Shown here piece by piece: positions 50,530 through 60,511 of a stretch of DNA of 64,000 bases. The stretch's first letter is position 1. The number at the start of each line of letters is the position of its first letter. Below the pieces are notes generated by a model that did no database searches, was not told where the DNA came from, and worked only from the letters and a program-made list of their open reading frames with translations. Origin of the DNA: Streptomyces sp. MST-110588 (GTDB lineage: Bacteria; Actinomycetota; Actinomycetes; Streptomycetales; Streptomycetaceae); assembly GCF_022695595.1 (NCBI RefSeq), contig NZ_CP074380.1:6020001-6084000 (forward strand). The letters are read 5' to 3'. The position numbers and the translations under genes were made by a program.

Positions 50530-52191
50530 ATGGCCAGTTCTCCTACCCCGCCCACGCCGCCACCGTCTTCCTCGTCCCCCGCGCCGGACCCCGCCGGCCC
50601 GGCCGTGGTCCGGCACGTGCCCGAGCACATCCACCACCGCCGCTGGCTGATCATGTCCGTCCTGATGCTCAGCCTGCTGATAGTGGTGCTGGACAACTCG
50701 ATCCTGAACGTGGCGATGAAGACGGTCGCCACCCCGGCCCCCGTCGGGCTCGGCGCCACCCAGAGCCAGCTCGAATGGGCGATCAACTCCTACACACTGC
50801 TCTTCGCGGGTCTGCTGTTCACCTCCGGCCTGCTCGGCGACCGCCTGGGCCGCAAGAAGGTCCTCCTGGCCGGTCTGCTGGTCTTCGGGGCCGGGTCCGT
50901 GCTGGCCGCGCTGTCCTCCTCGGCCGGCCAGCTCATCGCCTTCCGCGCGGTGATGGGCCTGGGCGGCGCCTTCGTGATGCCCGCGACCCTCGCCATCTTG
51001 ATGAACGTCTTCGAACGCGAGGAGCAGCCCAAGGCGATCGGCATCTGGGCCGGCGCGGTGGGCCTGGCCATCGCCATCGGCCCGATCGCCGGCGGTCTGC
51101 TGCTGGACCACTTCTGGTGGGGCTCGGTCTTCCTCGTCAACGTCCCGATCGTGCTGGTCGCCCTGGTCGCGATGGTGTTCCTGGTGCCCGACTCCAAGGA
51201 CCCGGCGCCCGGCCGCCTGGACCCCGTCGGTGTGCTGCTGTCCGTCGTCGGCCTGGTCCTGCTGGTGTACGGGATCATCAAGGGCGGCCAGCTCGCCGAC
51301 TTCACCGACCCGCAGGTGCTCGGTACGGTCCTGGGCGGCCTGCTGGTGCTGGCCGGCTTCGTGCTGTACGAGAAGCGCAGCGACCACCCGTCCCTGGACA
51401 TCCGCTACTTCCGCAAGCCCGCCTTCTCGGCCGCCGTGGCCGCCATCGCCCTGGTCTTCTTCGCGCTGATGGGCGTCACGTTCTTCATCGTCTTCTACAA
51501 CCAGAGCGTGCGCGGCTACAGCCCGCTCCAGTCGGGCGTGCTGGTCCTGCCGCTGGCCGCCGCCCAGATGATCTTCGCGCCGCAGGCCCGGCACGTCGTG
51601 GACCGCTTCGGGGCGCGCGCCGTGTGCACGGTCGGCATGGTGATGGTCGCCGCGGCCATGGCCGGCTTCCTCCTGCTGGACACCGACACCCCGATCTGGG
51701 TGCTGGAGGTGCTCTTCTTCGTGCTGGGCACCGGCATGGCCCACATCATGCCGCCGGTCACGGTCACGATCATGCACGCGCTGCCGCGCGAGAAGGCCGG
51801 CTCCGGCTCGGCGCTGAACAACACCTTCCGCCAGGTCGGCGGCACCCTCGGCGTCGCCGTCCTGGGCTCGGTGCTCTCCACCAGCTACCGCGATCGCATC
51901 CAGGACACCCTGGCGGCCGTCCCGGGCCTGCCGGCTTCCGCGCGGCACGCGGCCGGCGAGTCGATCGAGGCGACGGCCGGCCTCGCGGACCGTATGGGCC
52001 CCGCGGGCAAGGCCCTGATCCGTACCGCCGACGACGCCTTCATCCACGCCATGCACGTCACCTCCCTGGGTTCCGCCGCGGTCGCGCTGATCGGGGCCGT
52101 GGTGGTCGCCTGCTTCCTGCCCGGCAAGATGGACACCGGCCCGCGGGAGGTGAAGCGGGAGCGGGCAGGCAAGGCGGAAGCACGGCAGTGA
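50530..52191 (+). CDS. DHA2-family (EmrB/QacA-like) drug efflux MFS transporter
   Basis: The 553-residue, 14-TM proton antiporter has motif [21 protein letters not shown], motif D-type [14 protein letters not shown] in TM1, and motif C around [21 protein letters not shown]. It exports hydrophobic cations or antibiotics; the substrate is unknown. A Pro/Ser-rich 35-residue cytoplasmic N-terminus precedes TM1. An operator palindrome overlaps the promoter, and a TetR gene follows 36 bp after the stop, probably in the same transcript. Confidence 0.9.
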   Translation: MASSPTPPTPPPSSSSPAPDPAGPAVVRHVPEHIHHRRWLIMSVLMLSLLIVVLDNSILNVAMKTVATPAPVGLGATQSQLEWAINSYTLLFAGLLFTSGLLGDRLGRKKVLLAGLLVFGAGSVLAALSSSAGQLIAFRAVMGLGGAFVMPATLAILMNVFEREEQPKAIGIWAGAVGLAIAIGPIAGGLLLDHFWWGSVFLVNVPIVLVALVAMVFLVPDSKDPAPGRLDPVGVLLSVVGLVLLVYGIIKGGQLADFTDPQVLGTVLGGLLVLAGFVLYEKRSDHPSLDIRYFRKPAFSAAVAAIALVFFALMGVTFFIVFYNQSVRGYSPLQSGVLVLPLAAAQMIFAPQARHVVDRFGARAVCTVGMVMVAAAMAGFLLLDTDTPIWVLEVLFFVLGTGMAHIMPPVTVTIMHALPREKAGSGSALNNTFRQVGGTLGVAVLGSVLSTSYRDRIQDTLAAVPGLPASARHAAGESIEATAGLADRMGPAGKALIRTADDAFIHAMHVTSLGSAAVALIGAVVVACFLPGKMDTGPREVKRERAGKAEARQ

Positions 52192-52227
52192 GAGCGGGAG
52201 TGCGGCAGTGAAGGCGGGAGCACGGCA

Positions 52228-53061
52228 ATGACCCGGGCGACGGGAAACGCTGGACCGGTGGTGGACGGCGGCGGGCATACGGGGCACGGCGACGGGTGTA
52301 CGGAAAAACCCGGGGGCGTGCGTACGGGAGGAGCCGACGGCGGGCGTACGGGGGGAGGCGACGGCCGGCGTACGGCCGGAGCCGACGACGGGCGCGTGGC
52401 GGGGCCTGACGAGGGACGCATGGCGGGGCCCGGCGACGGGCGTACACCGAACCTGTACGAGCGCCGCGGCCGGCCGCGCAGCGCCGCCGCGGACACCGCG
52501 ATCATCGAAGCCGTCCTGCGCATGATCGAGGAGGGCGCCTCCATCGGCGAGCTGTCGATGGAGCGCATCGCCCGGGAGGCCGGCGTCGGCAAGGCCACCG
52601 TCTACCGCCGCTGGCCGGGCAAGAGCGCACTGCTCCTGGACGTCATGCGCTCGCTGGACCAGGAGACCCCGCCGCCGCCCGGCCACTCCGTACGCGAGGA
52701 CCTGGTCGTCCTCCTGGAGTTCCTGCGCAGGCGGGGGCTGGCCAAGCGCAACTCTGCGCTGCTGCGGACGATAGTGAGCCAGGTCAAGGCGCAGCCGGCG
52801 CTGTGGCAGGAGTACCACGACTCGGTCGTGGCGGCCCGCCGGGACATGCTGCTGAGCGTGCTGCGGCGGGGCAGGAGGACCGGCGAGATCCGTACCGACC
52901 GGGACATCCACGTGCTCGCCGACCTCTTCGCCGGCCCGATGCTCTCCCGCGCCGTCCTCCAGGAAGGGACGGAACTGCCCGAGGGGCTCGCGGAGGAGAT
53001 CGTGGACACGGTCCTGGAAGGCGCACGCCCGCGCACCCGGGAGCCCGGGTCCCGCCCCTGA
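52228..53061 (+). CDS. TetR family regulator with repetitive N-terminal extension
   Basis: The 277-residue protein has the HTH at about residues 95-135 (LSMERIAREAGVGKATVYRRWPGKS) and a TetR_C helical domain. The first 75 residues are Gly/Asp/Arg/Thr-rich, made of degenerate 24-bp repeats (GADGGRTGGGDGRRTAGADD), and have no known role. GGGAG lies 7 nt before the ATG at 52228, so the extension may be real; a start at 52420 would trim it. It probably represses the upstream pump and itself through the 50486 operator. Confidence 0.82.
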   Translation: MTRATGNAGPVVDGGGHTGHGDGCTEKPGGVRTGGADGGRTGGGDGRRTAGADDGRVAGPDEGRMAGPGDGRTPNLYERRGRPRSAAADTAIIEAVLRMIEEGASIGELSMERIAREAGVGKATVYRRWPGKSALLLDVMRSLDQETPPPPGHSVREDLVVLLEFLRRRGLAKRNSALLRTIVSQVKAQPALWQEYHDSVVAARRDMLLSVLRRGRRTGEIRTDRDIHVLADLFAGPMLSRAVLQEGTELPEGLAEEIVDTVLEGARPRTREPGSRP

Positions 53062-53250
53062 GCGCCGGTGGCCGGCCGTCCCGCTCCCCGGATGTCGAGA
53101 CCATGTTCGGACTATGGCCGTTCTGTCACAGCCGTCACCTGGAGTCTCTGTACCGGAACCCCGAACCGCCACCGTGCCGTCCTGACTTCTAAGAAAGCAC
53201 ATTACGGCCATCGCCTAGGGTCTGAGGCCACAAGGCGGGGCGTACGGAGT

Positions 53251-54291
53251 ATGGCAGTGAGGACGACGGGTATGGCGCAGGCATATATGACGGAGCCGGG
53301 ACAGGGCCACGGCCCTGAGCGGGCCGGCTCCCGAATCCGGCGCCTGCGGGACTGGTGGCGTCCCGAGGGCATGTGGCGGCGCGGGATCATTCTGGCGGTC
53401 CTCGCCGCCGTACTGGGCCTGCTGATGATCCTGCACGCCCAGGTCCCCAACTCCGTGGGCAACACCGGCAGCCTCCTGGAGACCTTCCTGCCCTGGCTGG
53501 GGCTGGGCATCCCGCTGCTGCTGCTCGCCGCCGTGCTGCGCCGCTCGGCGACCGCGCTGGTGGCGCTGGTGCTGCCGGCCGTCGTGTGGTGCAACCTCTT
53601 CGGCGGTCTGCTCACCGACAAGGCGGGCACCGGCGGCAACCTCACGGTCATCACCCACAACGTCAACGCCGAGAACGCCGACCCGGTCGGCACCGCCAGG
53701 GACATCGTGGCCTCCCGTGCGGACGTGGTGGCCCTGGAGGAACTGACCGGCGAGGCCCTGCCGAAGTACAAGGAGGGGCTGGCGAAGGCGTACCCCTACC
53801 GCACGGTCCAGGGCACCGTCGGCCTGTGGAGCAAGTACCCGCTCAGCGACGCGAAGCCGGTGGACATCAAGATGGGCTGGACCCGTGCGCTGCGGGCCAC
53901 CGTCGCCGCCCCCGACGGGCAGCAGGTCGCCGTCTACGTCGCCCACCTGCCCTCGGTACGGGTCAAGCTGAACGCGGGCTTCACGGCCAACCAGCGTGAC
54001 AACAGCGCCGACGCGCTGGGCGAGGCGATCGCCCACGAGCCCGTGAAGAAGGTCATCCTGCTCGGTGACCTCAACGGGACCATGAACGACCGTTCACTCG
54101 CGCCGGTCACCGCGCAGATGCGCTCGGCCCAGGGCGCCGCGGGCTCCGGCTTCGGCTTCAGTTGGCCCGCCGCGTTCCCGATGGCCCGGATCGACCAGAT
54201 CATGATGAAGGGCATCGACCCCGTCGCGGCCTGGACCCTGCCCGCCACCGGCAGCGACCACCTCCCGCTCGCCGCCTCCGTCAAGGTCTGA
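53251..54291 (+). CDS. Membrane-anchored endonuclease/exonuclease/phosphatase family protein (VanJ-like)
   Basis: The 346-residue protein has three N-terminal helices (IILAVLAAVLGLLMI, LLETFLPWLGLGIPLLLLAA, TALVALVLPAVVWCNLF) and then an EEP domain: LTVITHNVNAENAD, DVVALEELTGEAL, ILLGDLNGTMNDRS and TGSDHLPLAASVKV. This is the VanJ/StaP architecture, which confers low-level teicoplanin-type resistance in some streptomycetes by acting on undecaprenyl-linked intermediates; that role is inferred only. The start is uncertain (53251 or 53269). It is monocistronic. Confidence 0.8.
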   Translation: MAVRTTGMAQAYMTEPGQGHGPERAGSRIRRLRDWWRPEGMWRRGIILAVLAAVLGLLMILHAQVPNSVGNTGSLLETFLPWLGLGIPLLLLAAVLRRSATALVALVLPAVVWCNLFGGLLTDKAGTGGNLTVITHNVNAENADPVGTARDIVASRADVVALEELTGEALPKYKEGLAKAYPYRTVQGTVGLWSKYPLSDAKPVDIKMGWTRALRATVAAPDGQQVAVYVAHLPSVRVKLNAGFTANQRDNSADALGEAIAHEPVKKVILLGDLNGTMNDRSLAPVTAQMRSAQGAAGSGFGFSWPAAFPMARIDQIMMKGIDPVAAWTLPATGSDHLPLAASVKV

Positions 54292-54544
54292 GGTACCGCG
54301 CGAGCCCCCGTACGGGCGCGAGCCGGCCCCGCTCGCCGGGCCGGGGCCGCCGCACAGCGCAGAGCGCCGGCCCGCGCCCGTACCCCTCGTACCTTCTGGT
54401 ACCTCTCGTACCCCTCGGCCCATCGGTCATCCCATCGGTCTCCTGTGACCCTCGGGGAATGCTCGGCCGCACCCGGTTTGTTCTGTACCGAAACATAAAG
54501 ACCCACGGAACAACCGCTCTGCCGCCGTCCCCGAAAGGTTTCTC

Positions 54545-55759
54545 ATGCCCTTGGCTCTGCTCGCGCTCGCGATCTCGGCCTTCGGTATCGGCACCACCGA
54601 ATTCGTGATGATGGGCCTGCTGCCCAACGTCGCGGACGACCTGGGCACCTCCGTGCCCACCGCCGGTCACCTCGTCTCCGCCTACGCCCTCGGCGTCGTC
54701 ATCGGCGCCCCGCTCCTGACCGCCCTGGGCTCCCGCGTCCCGCGCAAGCGGATGCTGCTGCTCCTGATGGCGGTCTTCACGGCCGGCAACCTCGCCTCGG
54801 CGCTGGCCCCCACCTTCGACCTGCTGGTCGCCGGCCGGCTGCTGGCCGGGCTGCCGCACGGCGCGTTCTTCGGCCTCGGCGCGGTGGTCGCGGCCAAGCT
54901 GGTGAAGGAGGGCCGCCAGGCCCGCGCGGTCGCCACCATGTTCCTCGGCCTGACCGTCGCCAACATCGTCGGCGTGCCCGCCGCGACCCTGCTCGGCCAG
55001 CACCTCGGCTGGCGGGCCACCTTCATGGTCGTGGCCGCGATCGGCCTGCTGGCCATGGTCGCGCTCGCCCGGCTGATCCCGTACGTCCCGCCGGAGCGGC
55101 ACGGCGGCCTGGCCCACGAGATCCGCGCCATGGGCAACCGCCAGGTCGTACTCGGCCTGGTCACCGCCGTCTTCGGCTTCGCCGGGGTGTTCGCCGTCTA
55201 CAGCTACCTCGCCTCGATGATGACCGAGGTCACCGGCTTCTCCGAGACCTCCGTCACGGTCGTGCTCTCCCTCTTCGGCATCGGCATGACCCTGGGCGCC
55301 CTGGCCGCCGGCCCGCTCACCGACCGCGCCCTGCGTCCGACCCTGTACGGGGCGCTGGCGGCCCTGGCCGTGACCCTGGTCGTCTTCACCTTCGCCGCAC
55401 ACGTGAAGTGGGCGGCCCTGGTCTGCGTCGTCGTCCTGGGCGCGGTCGGCTTCATGACCACCACGCCCTTGCAGATGCTGGTCATGAACAAGGCCCGGCA
55501 CGCCCCCACCCTGGCCTCCGCCTCCAACCACTCGGCCTTCAACCTCGCCAACGCGGGCGGCGCCTGGGCCGGCGGTCTGGCCATCGCGGCCGGCTGGGGC
55601 TGGACCTCTCCCGCCCTGGTGGGCGCCGTCCTCGCCGTCGTCGGCCTGGCCACGGCCGTCACCGCCGGCCTCCTGGACCCCGACCGCCGCACCCCCTCCC
55701 GCCTGGTCGCCCGCGGCGCGTCCCGCACCGCCGCGGAACAGCCCGACCACATCGCCTGA
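54545..55759 (+). CDS. DHA1-family MFS transporter (CmlR/AraJ-like)
   Basis: The 404-residue, 12-TM protein begins in the first helix (LALLALAISAFGIGTTEFVM), as in the AraJ/YdhP and chloramphenicol-efflux branch. Motif A lies around TALGSRVPRKRMLLLLMA. No signal other than TM1 is present. It is expected to export small molecules; chloramphenicol is possible but unproven. GAAAGG precedes the ATG by 6 nt. The 253-bp upstream region has short CGTACC-type repeats. Confidence 0.88.
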   Translation: MPLALLALAISAFGIGTTEFVMMGLLPNVADDLGTSVPTAGHLVSAYALGVVIGAPLLTALGSRVPRKRMLLLLMAVFTAGNLASALAPTFDLLVAGRLLAGLPHGAFFGLGAVVAAKLVKEGRQARAVATMFLGLTVANIVGVPAATLLGQHLGWRATFMVVAAIGLLAMVALARLIPYVPPERHGGLAHEIRAMGNRQVVLGLVTAVFGFAGVFAVYSYLASMMTEVTGFSETSVTVVLSLFGIGMTLGALAAGPLTDRALRPTLYGALAALAVTLVVFTFAAHVKWAALVCVVVLGAVGFMTTTPLQMLVMNKARHAPTLASASNHSAFNLANAGGAWAGGLAIAAGWGWTSPALVGAVLAVVGLATAVTAGLLDPDRRTPSRLVARGASRTAAEQPDHIA

Positions 55760-55964
55760 GCGGGCCACGCCCGCCCGGAGCGCCGGGGCCGGACCCGCCG
55801 GGCGCGTCCCGGTCTTCCGGTGAGCCGGGCGGCGGCCGTCCACGGAGCGCCCCCGGTGCGAACTCAGAAGGGTGCCGGTGTCCTCGTACGGGCCTTCCGG
55901 CCGGTCTTCGTACGGGCCTTCCGGCCGCTGTGGCGGTGCGGCCCGTGAGGGCGGGCCGCGTGCC

Positions 55965-57719
55965 TCAGGTGGTCTCGCGCCAGTGGTTGGTGATGGGCAG
56001 GCGGCGGTCCTTGCCGAAGCCCTTGGCGGAGATCTTGGTGCCCGGCGGGTACTGGCGGCGCTTGTACTCGGCGGTGTCGACCAGCCGCAGCACGCGGGTG
56101 ACCAGGTCCTCCTCGAAGCCCTGGGCGACGATCTGCGCGCGGCCCAGGTCGCGGTCGACGTACAGCTCCAGGATCCGGTCCAGGACGTCGTAGTCGGGCA
56201 GGGAGTCGGTGTCGACCTGGCCGGGGGAGAGCTCCGCGCTCGGCGGCTTGGTGATGGAGTTCTCCGGGATGGGCGGGGTCTGGCCGCGGTCGGCAGCCGC
56301 GCGGTTGCGCCAGCGGGCGAGCTGGAAGATGACGGTCTTGTAGACGTCCTTGATGGGGCCGTACGCGCCGACGGAGTCGCCGTACAGCGTCGAATAGCCG
56401 CAGGCCAGCTCGGACTTGTTGCCCGGCGCCAGGACGATGTGCCCCTCCTGGTTGGAGATCGCCATGAGCAGGGTGCCGCGCAGCCGGGACTGGAGGTTCT
56501 CCTCGGCGACGCCGGTCAGGCCCAGGGAGCCCATGTACGCGTCGAACATCGGGGCGATGGGGACCGTACGGTAGTTGAGGCCGGTGCGGCGGGCGAGTTC
56601 GGCGGCGTCGTCCTTGGAGTGTTCGGAGGAGTAGCGGGAGGGCATCGAGACGCCGTAGACGTTGCGCGCGCCCAGCGCATCGCAGGCGATGGCGGCGACC
56701 AGGGCCGAGTCGATGCCGCCGGAGAGCCCGACGAGCACCGTGCGGAATCCGTTCTTCGCGGCGTACGCGCGCAGCCCGACGACCAGGGCGGTGTAGATCT
56801 CCTCCAGGTCCTCCAGGCGCTCGGCCACCCCGCCGGACGTCTGCGGCTCGTAGGGCGGCAGCGGCTCAGGGGACAGGGGGACGTGGTCGATACGCAGGCC
56901 GTCGTCCACGACACCGGACGGCGGCTGCGGCGCCGCGGCCGGCAGGTCCAGGTCGAGCAGGACACAGCCCTCGGCGAACTGCGGTGCCCGCGCGATCACC
57001 TCGCCGTCCTTGTCGACCACGATCGAGTCGCCGTCGAAGACCAGCTCGTCCTGCCCGCCGATCATCGCCAGATAGGCCGTGGTGCAGCCGGCCTCCTGGG
57101 CGCGCTTGCGGACCAGCTCCAGCCGGGTGTCGTCCTTGTCGCGCTCGTACGGCGAGGCGTTGACGGAGATCAGCAGCCCCGCCCCGGCCGACCGGGCCGC
57201 GGGCACCCGGCCGCCGTCCTGCCACAGGTCCTCGCAGATCGCCAGCGCCACGTCCACCCCGTGCACCCGCACCACCGGCATCGTCTCGCCCGGGACGAAG
57301 TACCGGAACTCGTCGAAGACACCGTAGTTGGGGAGGTGGTGCTTGGCGAAGGACAGCGCGACCTCGCCGCCGTGGAGCACCGCGGCGGCGTTCTGCGGCG
57401 AGCCCGCGGGCCGTCCGAAGCGCGGCTCCGCCTGCTCGCAGCGGTCCAGATAGCCGACGAGGACGGGCAGTTCACCCAGCCCCTCGTCGGCCAGCCGTAC
57501 GGCCAGGGCGCGCAGCGCGGCCCGGCTCGCCTCGACGAAGGAGGACCGCAGCGCCAGGTCCTCGACGGGGTAGCCGGTCAGCGCCATCTCGGGGAAGGCC
57601 ACCAGATGCGCGCCCTGCTCCGCGGCGTGCCGCGTCCAGTGCACGATCGTCTCGGCGTTCCCGGCGAGGTCGCCGACGCAGGAGTCGATCTGATTCAGAG
57701 CGAGACGAAGTTGAGGCAC
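55965..57719 (-). CDS. nadE: Glutamine-dependent NAD+ synthetase
   Basis: The 584-residue enzyme joins a nitrilase-type glutaminase domain (FPEMALTGYP with Glu near 44, KHHLPNYGVFDE with Lys, AICEDLW with Cys near 163) to a C-terminal ATP-pyrophosphatase domain (VLVGLSGGIDSALVAAIA near 335). It amidates deamido-NAD to NAD using glutamine nitrogen. The GTG start gives the conserved PQLRLALNQID opening. It is monocistronic. The glnA2-nadE-panB neighbourhood resembles that of other streptomycete chromosomes, recalled and not checked. Confidence 0.93.
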   Translation of the reverse strand: MPQLRLALNQIDSCVGDLAGNAETIVHWTRHAAEQGAHLVAFPEMALTGYPVEDLALRSSFVEASRAALRALAVRLADEGLGELPVLVGYLDRCEQAEPRFGRPAGSPQNAAAVLHGGEVALSFAKHHLPNYGVFDEFRYFVPGETMPVVRVHGVDVALAICEDLWQDGGRVPAARSAGAGLLISVNASPYERDKDDTRLELVRKRAQEAGCTTAYLAMIGGQDELVFDGDSIVVDKDGEVIARAPQFAEGCVLLDLDLPAAAPQPPSGVVDDGLRIDHVPLSPEPLPPYEPQTSGGVAERLEDLEEIYTALVVGLRAYAAKNGFRTVLVGLSGGIDSALVAAIACDALGARNVYGVSMPSRYSSEHSKDDAAELARRTGLNYRTVPIAPMFDAYMGSLGLTGVAEENLQSRLRGTLLMAISNQEGHIVLAPGNKSELACGYSTLYGDSVGAYGPIKDVYKTVIFQLARWRNRAAADRGQTPPIPENSITKPPSAELSPGQVDTDSLPDYDVLDRILELYVDRDLGRAQIVAQGFEEDLVTRVLRLVDTAEYKRRQYPPGTKISAKGFGKDRRLPITNHWRETT

Positions 57720-57892
57720 GGGTCCCAGTTTAATCGTCGGTCTGACGCGATGTCCTGGTGGCGGGGTGTGGGGCGGCCCACTCGGGGGGCGGAGGCCGGC
57801 CTGCCGCTGTACGGGGACGGGCCCCGCGGCGTACCCGTAGGGGTGCGGGGCCCGTACGCCGGGTACGCCGCGGTCCGCCCGCGCCCCTCAGA

Positions 57893-59614
57893 TCAGCGCC
57901 GGTAGCCCAGCACCGTCATCATCCCCGACTCCGCGTGGTAGACGTTGTGGCAGTGGATCATCCACAGGCCCGGATTGTCGGCGTCCAGGTCCACCTCCAG
58001 GGTCCGGCCCGGGAGGACGATCGCGGTGTCCTTACGGGGCCCGCCGCCCGGCAGGGCGAAGGTGTGCCCGTGCAGATGCATCGGGTGCCACATCCGTGTG
58101 CGGTTGCGGAAGGAGAGCCGGACCCGCTCCCCGGCCCGCACCGCAAGGCGCCGCGCCGGGTCGTACCGCTGCCCGTTCAGGCCCCAGTCGTACGCCGCCA
58201 TGGAGCCGGTGAGGTCCAGGCGGATGGTCCGGTCGGGCCGCCGGGACGGCAGCCGTACGCCCGCGGCGGCCCTGAGCCGGTCGGCGGTCGGCAGCCTGCC
58301 GTCCAGCTCGGCGGTCCGTACGGAAGGGTCGGGTGCGGCCCCGCTCCCCGTACGCAGCACCGCCAGCGCCGAGCGCCGCTTGCCCTCGGCGAGCGCGGTG
58401 AGCGGGAAGACGCCGTCCTTGGCGGTGACCAGGACGTCGTAGCGCTCGCCCATGCCCAGGAGCAGGGTGTCGGCCTCCGCGTGCTCGACGGGGAAGCCGT
58501 CGGTGTGGGTGACGGTCATCGTGTGACCGCCGAGCGCCACGCGGAAGGCCGTGTCGCCGCCCGCGTTGACCAGGCGGATCCGGATGCGGTCGCCGGGCCG
58601 GGCGCGGAAGGTCTGCGGGTCCTGTGGCGTACGGCCGTTGACGAGGTAGTACGGGTAGGCGACATCGCCCGCGTCGCCGCCGAGCAGTCTGCTGGTGGCG
58701 CCCATCATCATGCGGGACGGGCCGGAGGGGGAGGGTGAGGGGGAGGGCTCGGTGCGCCGGGTGCGGCTGAAGGACATCGCGGACATGGAGTGGCTCATGC
58801 CGCCGTGGTCCATGCCGCCGTGGCTCATCCCGCCGTTGCCCATCCCGTCATGGTTCATGCCGCCCATGCCGCGGGAGAGTTCGGCCAGTACGGCGTCCGG
58901 TGTGCTGCCGTCCACGCCGTCCACCCAGTCGTCCAGGACGACGACCCACTCCTTGTCGTACGCCAGCGGCTCCTTCGGGTCCTCGACGACCAGCGGCGCG
59001 TACAGGCCGCGGTCCTGCTGCACACCGGAGTGCGGATGGAACCAGTACGTGCCGGGGTGGGCGGCCGTGAAGCGGTAGGTGAAGGATGCGCCGGGCTCGA
59101 CGGGCCGCTGGGTGAGGCCGGGCACGCCGTCCATGTCGTTGCGCAGCGCCACCCCGTGCCAGTGCAGGGACGTGGCCGCCGGGAGGTGGTTGGCCAGGGT
59201 CAGGGCGAGGGTGTCGCCCGCGGTGACCCGGATCTCCCGGCCGGGCAGCTCCTCGCCGTACGCCCAGGTCGGGACCGTACGGCCGCCGCCCAGACGGAGC
59301 CGGGCCGGCGCGGCGGTCAGTGCGATCTTCCGTACGGGGCCCGGGCGCCGCCGGGCCTCCGCGGCGGCGACCTCGGGGCCGTTCGGGGAGACGTAGCCCT
59401 GCGGGGCTGCCGGGGAGCCGCCGGAATCGCGGGGGCTCTCGGGGGCGGCGGAGCCGGAGCAGGCGGCGAGCAGACCGCTGCCGACGGCGGCGATTCCCGC
59501 GCCCAGCACGGCACGGCGGGAGGGAGCAGAGGGAGTAGGGGAAGTAAGGGAAGTAGGGGGAATACCGGGAATATGGGTAGTACGGGTGGTGCGGCTGGTG
59601 CCGGTGGTACGCAT
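57893..59614 (-). CDS. Tat-exported multicopper oxidase with Met/His-rich insert
   Basis: The 573-residue laccase-like enzyme has a Tat signal (SRRAVLGAGIAAVGSG near residue 32) and four copper-site motifs: SLHWHGV, YWFHPHSG, HPMHLHGHTF and HCHNVYHAESGM. A Met/Gly/His-rich loop (GMGGMNHDGMGNGGMSHGG, about 250-285) probably binds Cu(I) before oxidation. It fits the CopA/CueO class, which oxidises toxic cuprous ions outside the membrane. GAGGTG lies 7 nt upstream of the ATG. It follows a small membrane gene controlled by a copper box. Confidence 0.9.
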   Translation of the reverse strand: MRTTGTSRTTRTTHIPGIPPTSLTSPTPSAPSRRAVLGAGIAAVGSGLLAACSGSAAPESPRDSGGSPAAPQGYVSPNGPEVAAAEARRRPGPVRKIALTAAPARLRLGGGRTVPTWAYGEELPGREIRVTAGDTLALTLANHLPAATSLHWHGVALRNDMDGVPGLTQRPVEPGASFTYRFTAAHPGTYWFHPHSGVQQDRGLYAPLVVEDPKEPLAYDKEWVVVLDDWVDGVDGSTPDAVLAELSRGMGGMNHDGMGNGGMSHGGMDHGGMSHSMSAMSFSRTRRTEPSPSPSPSGPSRMMMGATSRLLGGDAGDVAYPYYLVNGRTPQDPQTFRARPGDRIRIRLVNAGGDTAFRVALGGHTMTVTHTDGFPVEHAEADTLLLGMGERYDVLVTAKDGVFPLTALAEGKRRSALAVLRTGSGAAPDPSVRTAELDGRLPTADRLRAAAGVRLPSRRPDRTIRLDLTGSMAAYDWGLNGQRYDPARRLAVRAGERVRLSFRNRTRMWHPMHLHGHTFALPGGGPRKDTAIVLPGRTLEVDLDADNPGLWMIHCHNVYHAESGMMTVLGYRR

Positions 59615-59704
59615 GGTGAAGCACCTCGTGACGGTGTCGGTTGCAGGCGAACGGAACGGGTACGGCCCGCGGGCACACGAGGGCGCCGGCGGCCGGGCCC
59701 GCTC

Positions 59705-60223
59705 CTAGACGCGCAGCACCGACAGCCGGGCGAGGAGTTTGTGGCGGGGGAGCGGCGGCGGGATCGGCCGCAGTCCGCGCAGCAGCCGGGCGCGGGTGGC
59801 GGCGAGCAGGTCGGCGGCCCGGCCGGCCAGCAGCAGCCCGGCGCCGAGCAGCGCCAGGGCCCAGAAGGACAGCACGGCCAGACAGACCGAACCGGGGTCC
59901 ATACCGGTGCCGTGGGCGGCGGCGCCCTTCGCCGGCATGGTGGGCCCGGCGGACGGCCGGGCGGCGGAGTGCGCCGCCGGTTGCCCGGCCGGCCGCACAG
60001 CGGGATCTTCCGCGGAGGCCGTCGTCTGCGTGGACCGGGGCAGGTCCGCGCGCAGGTGCGCCGCCCGCGTCAGATGCCCGGGCCCGCCGTCGTGTCCCAT
60101 GGCGGGGTGCCCGAGCGTATGCATCGTGACGATCCCCAGGAGCAGCGCGGCGAGCAGCGGCAGCCGTCCGCGCCGCGCGGCGGAGGTCTCCCGCCGGCAG
60201 GACGCCCAGCCCCTCTCCCGCAC
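59705..60223 (-). CDS. Small copper-linked membrane protein (DUF6153-like)
   Basis: The 172-residue protein has two hydrophobic segments, LPLLAALLLGIVTMHTLGH near residue 20 and SVCLAVLSFWALALLGAGLL near 130. A His-containing Ala/Pro-rich stretch (HPAMGHDGGPGH, GTGMDPGSV) lies between them. This matches the DUF6153-type proteins found beside copper genes in streptomycetes. The GTG at 60221-60223 is preferred because AAGGAGG lies 8 nt upstream; the open frame extends to the operator itself. It forms an operon with the multicopper oxidase 90 bp downstream. Confidence 0.7.
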   Translation of the reverse strand: MRERGWASCRRETSAARRGRLPLLAALLLGIVTMHTLGHPAMGHDGGPGHLTRAAHLRADLPRSTQTTASAEDPAVRPAGQPAAHSAARPSAGPTMPAKGAAAHGTGMDPGSVCLAVLSFWALALLGAGLLLAGRAADLLAATRARLLRGLRPIPPPLPRHKLLARLSVLRV

Positions 60224-60286
60224 CGCCCGCGCCTCCTTCCGTACCGTGTCCCGGTCACCGGGACCACCCGGACCCACCTCGCACAC

Positions 60287-60301
60287 TACCCCTAGGGGGT
60301 A
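60287..60301 (-). promoter_or_regulatory. CsoR-type copper box (TACCCCTAGGGGGTA)
   Basis: This near-palindrome matches the TACCC…GGGTA operator of CsoR copper repressors in actinobacteria. It lies 64 bp upstream of the small membrane gene start and can control that gene plus the multicopper oxidase. The csoR gene itself is not in the window. Confidence 0.8.
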
Positions 60302-60511
60302 CGGGTTCCCATCGTGGTGTCCGCCCGCGCGACAGGAGGAGCGCGCGCCGGGAACCTTCCTCCATGGCCCGTGCGCACCGCGGCTCGGCGGTTCTGATCT
60401 AGGCCAAGGGTGCGTAATGTGACGGTAACCCCCTCACGTGATACTGGTGTGCCACGCCTCGTCGGACGACGAGCGTGCACAGGCCGATTGACCTGCAAGG
60501 ATTGGTGAGCC

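Noticed and set aside
50080..53211. A 1043-codon minus-strand frame
   Set aside because: It is antisense to the DHA2 pump and TetR gene, has low-complexity Arg/Gly/His-type composition and no start signal.
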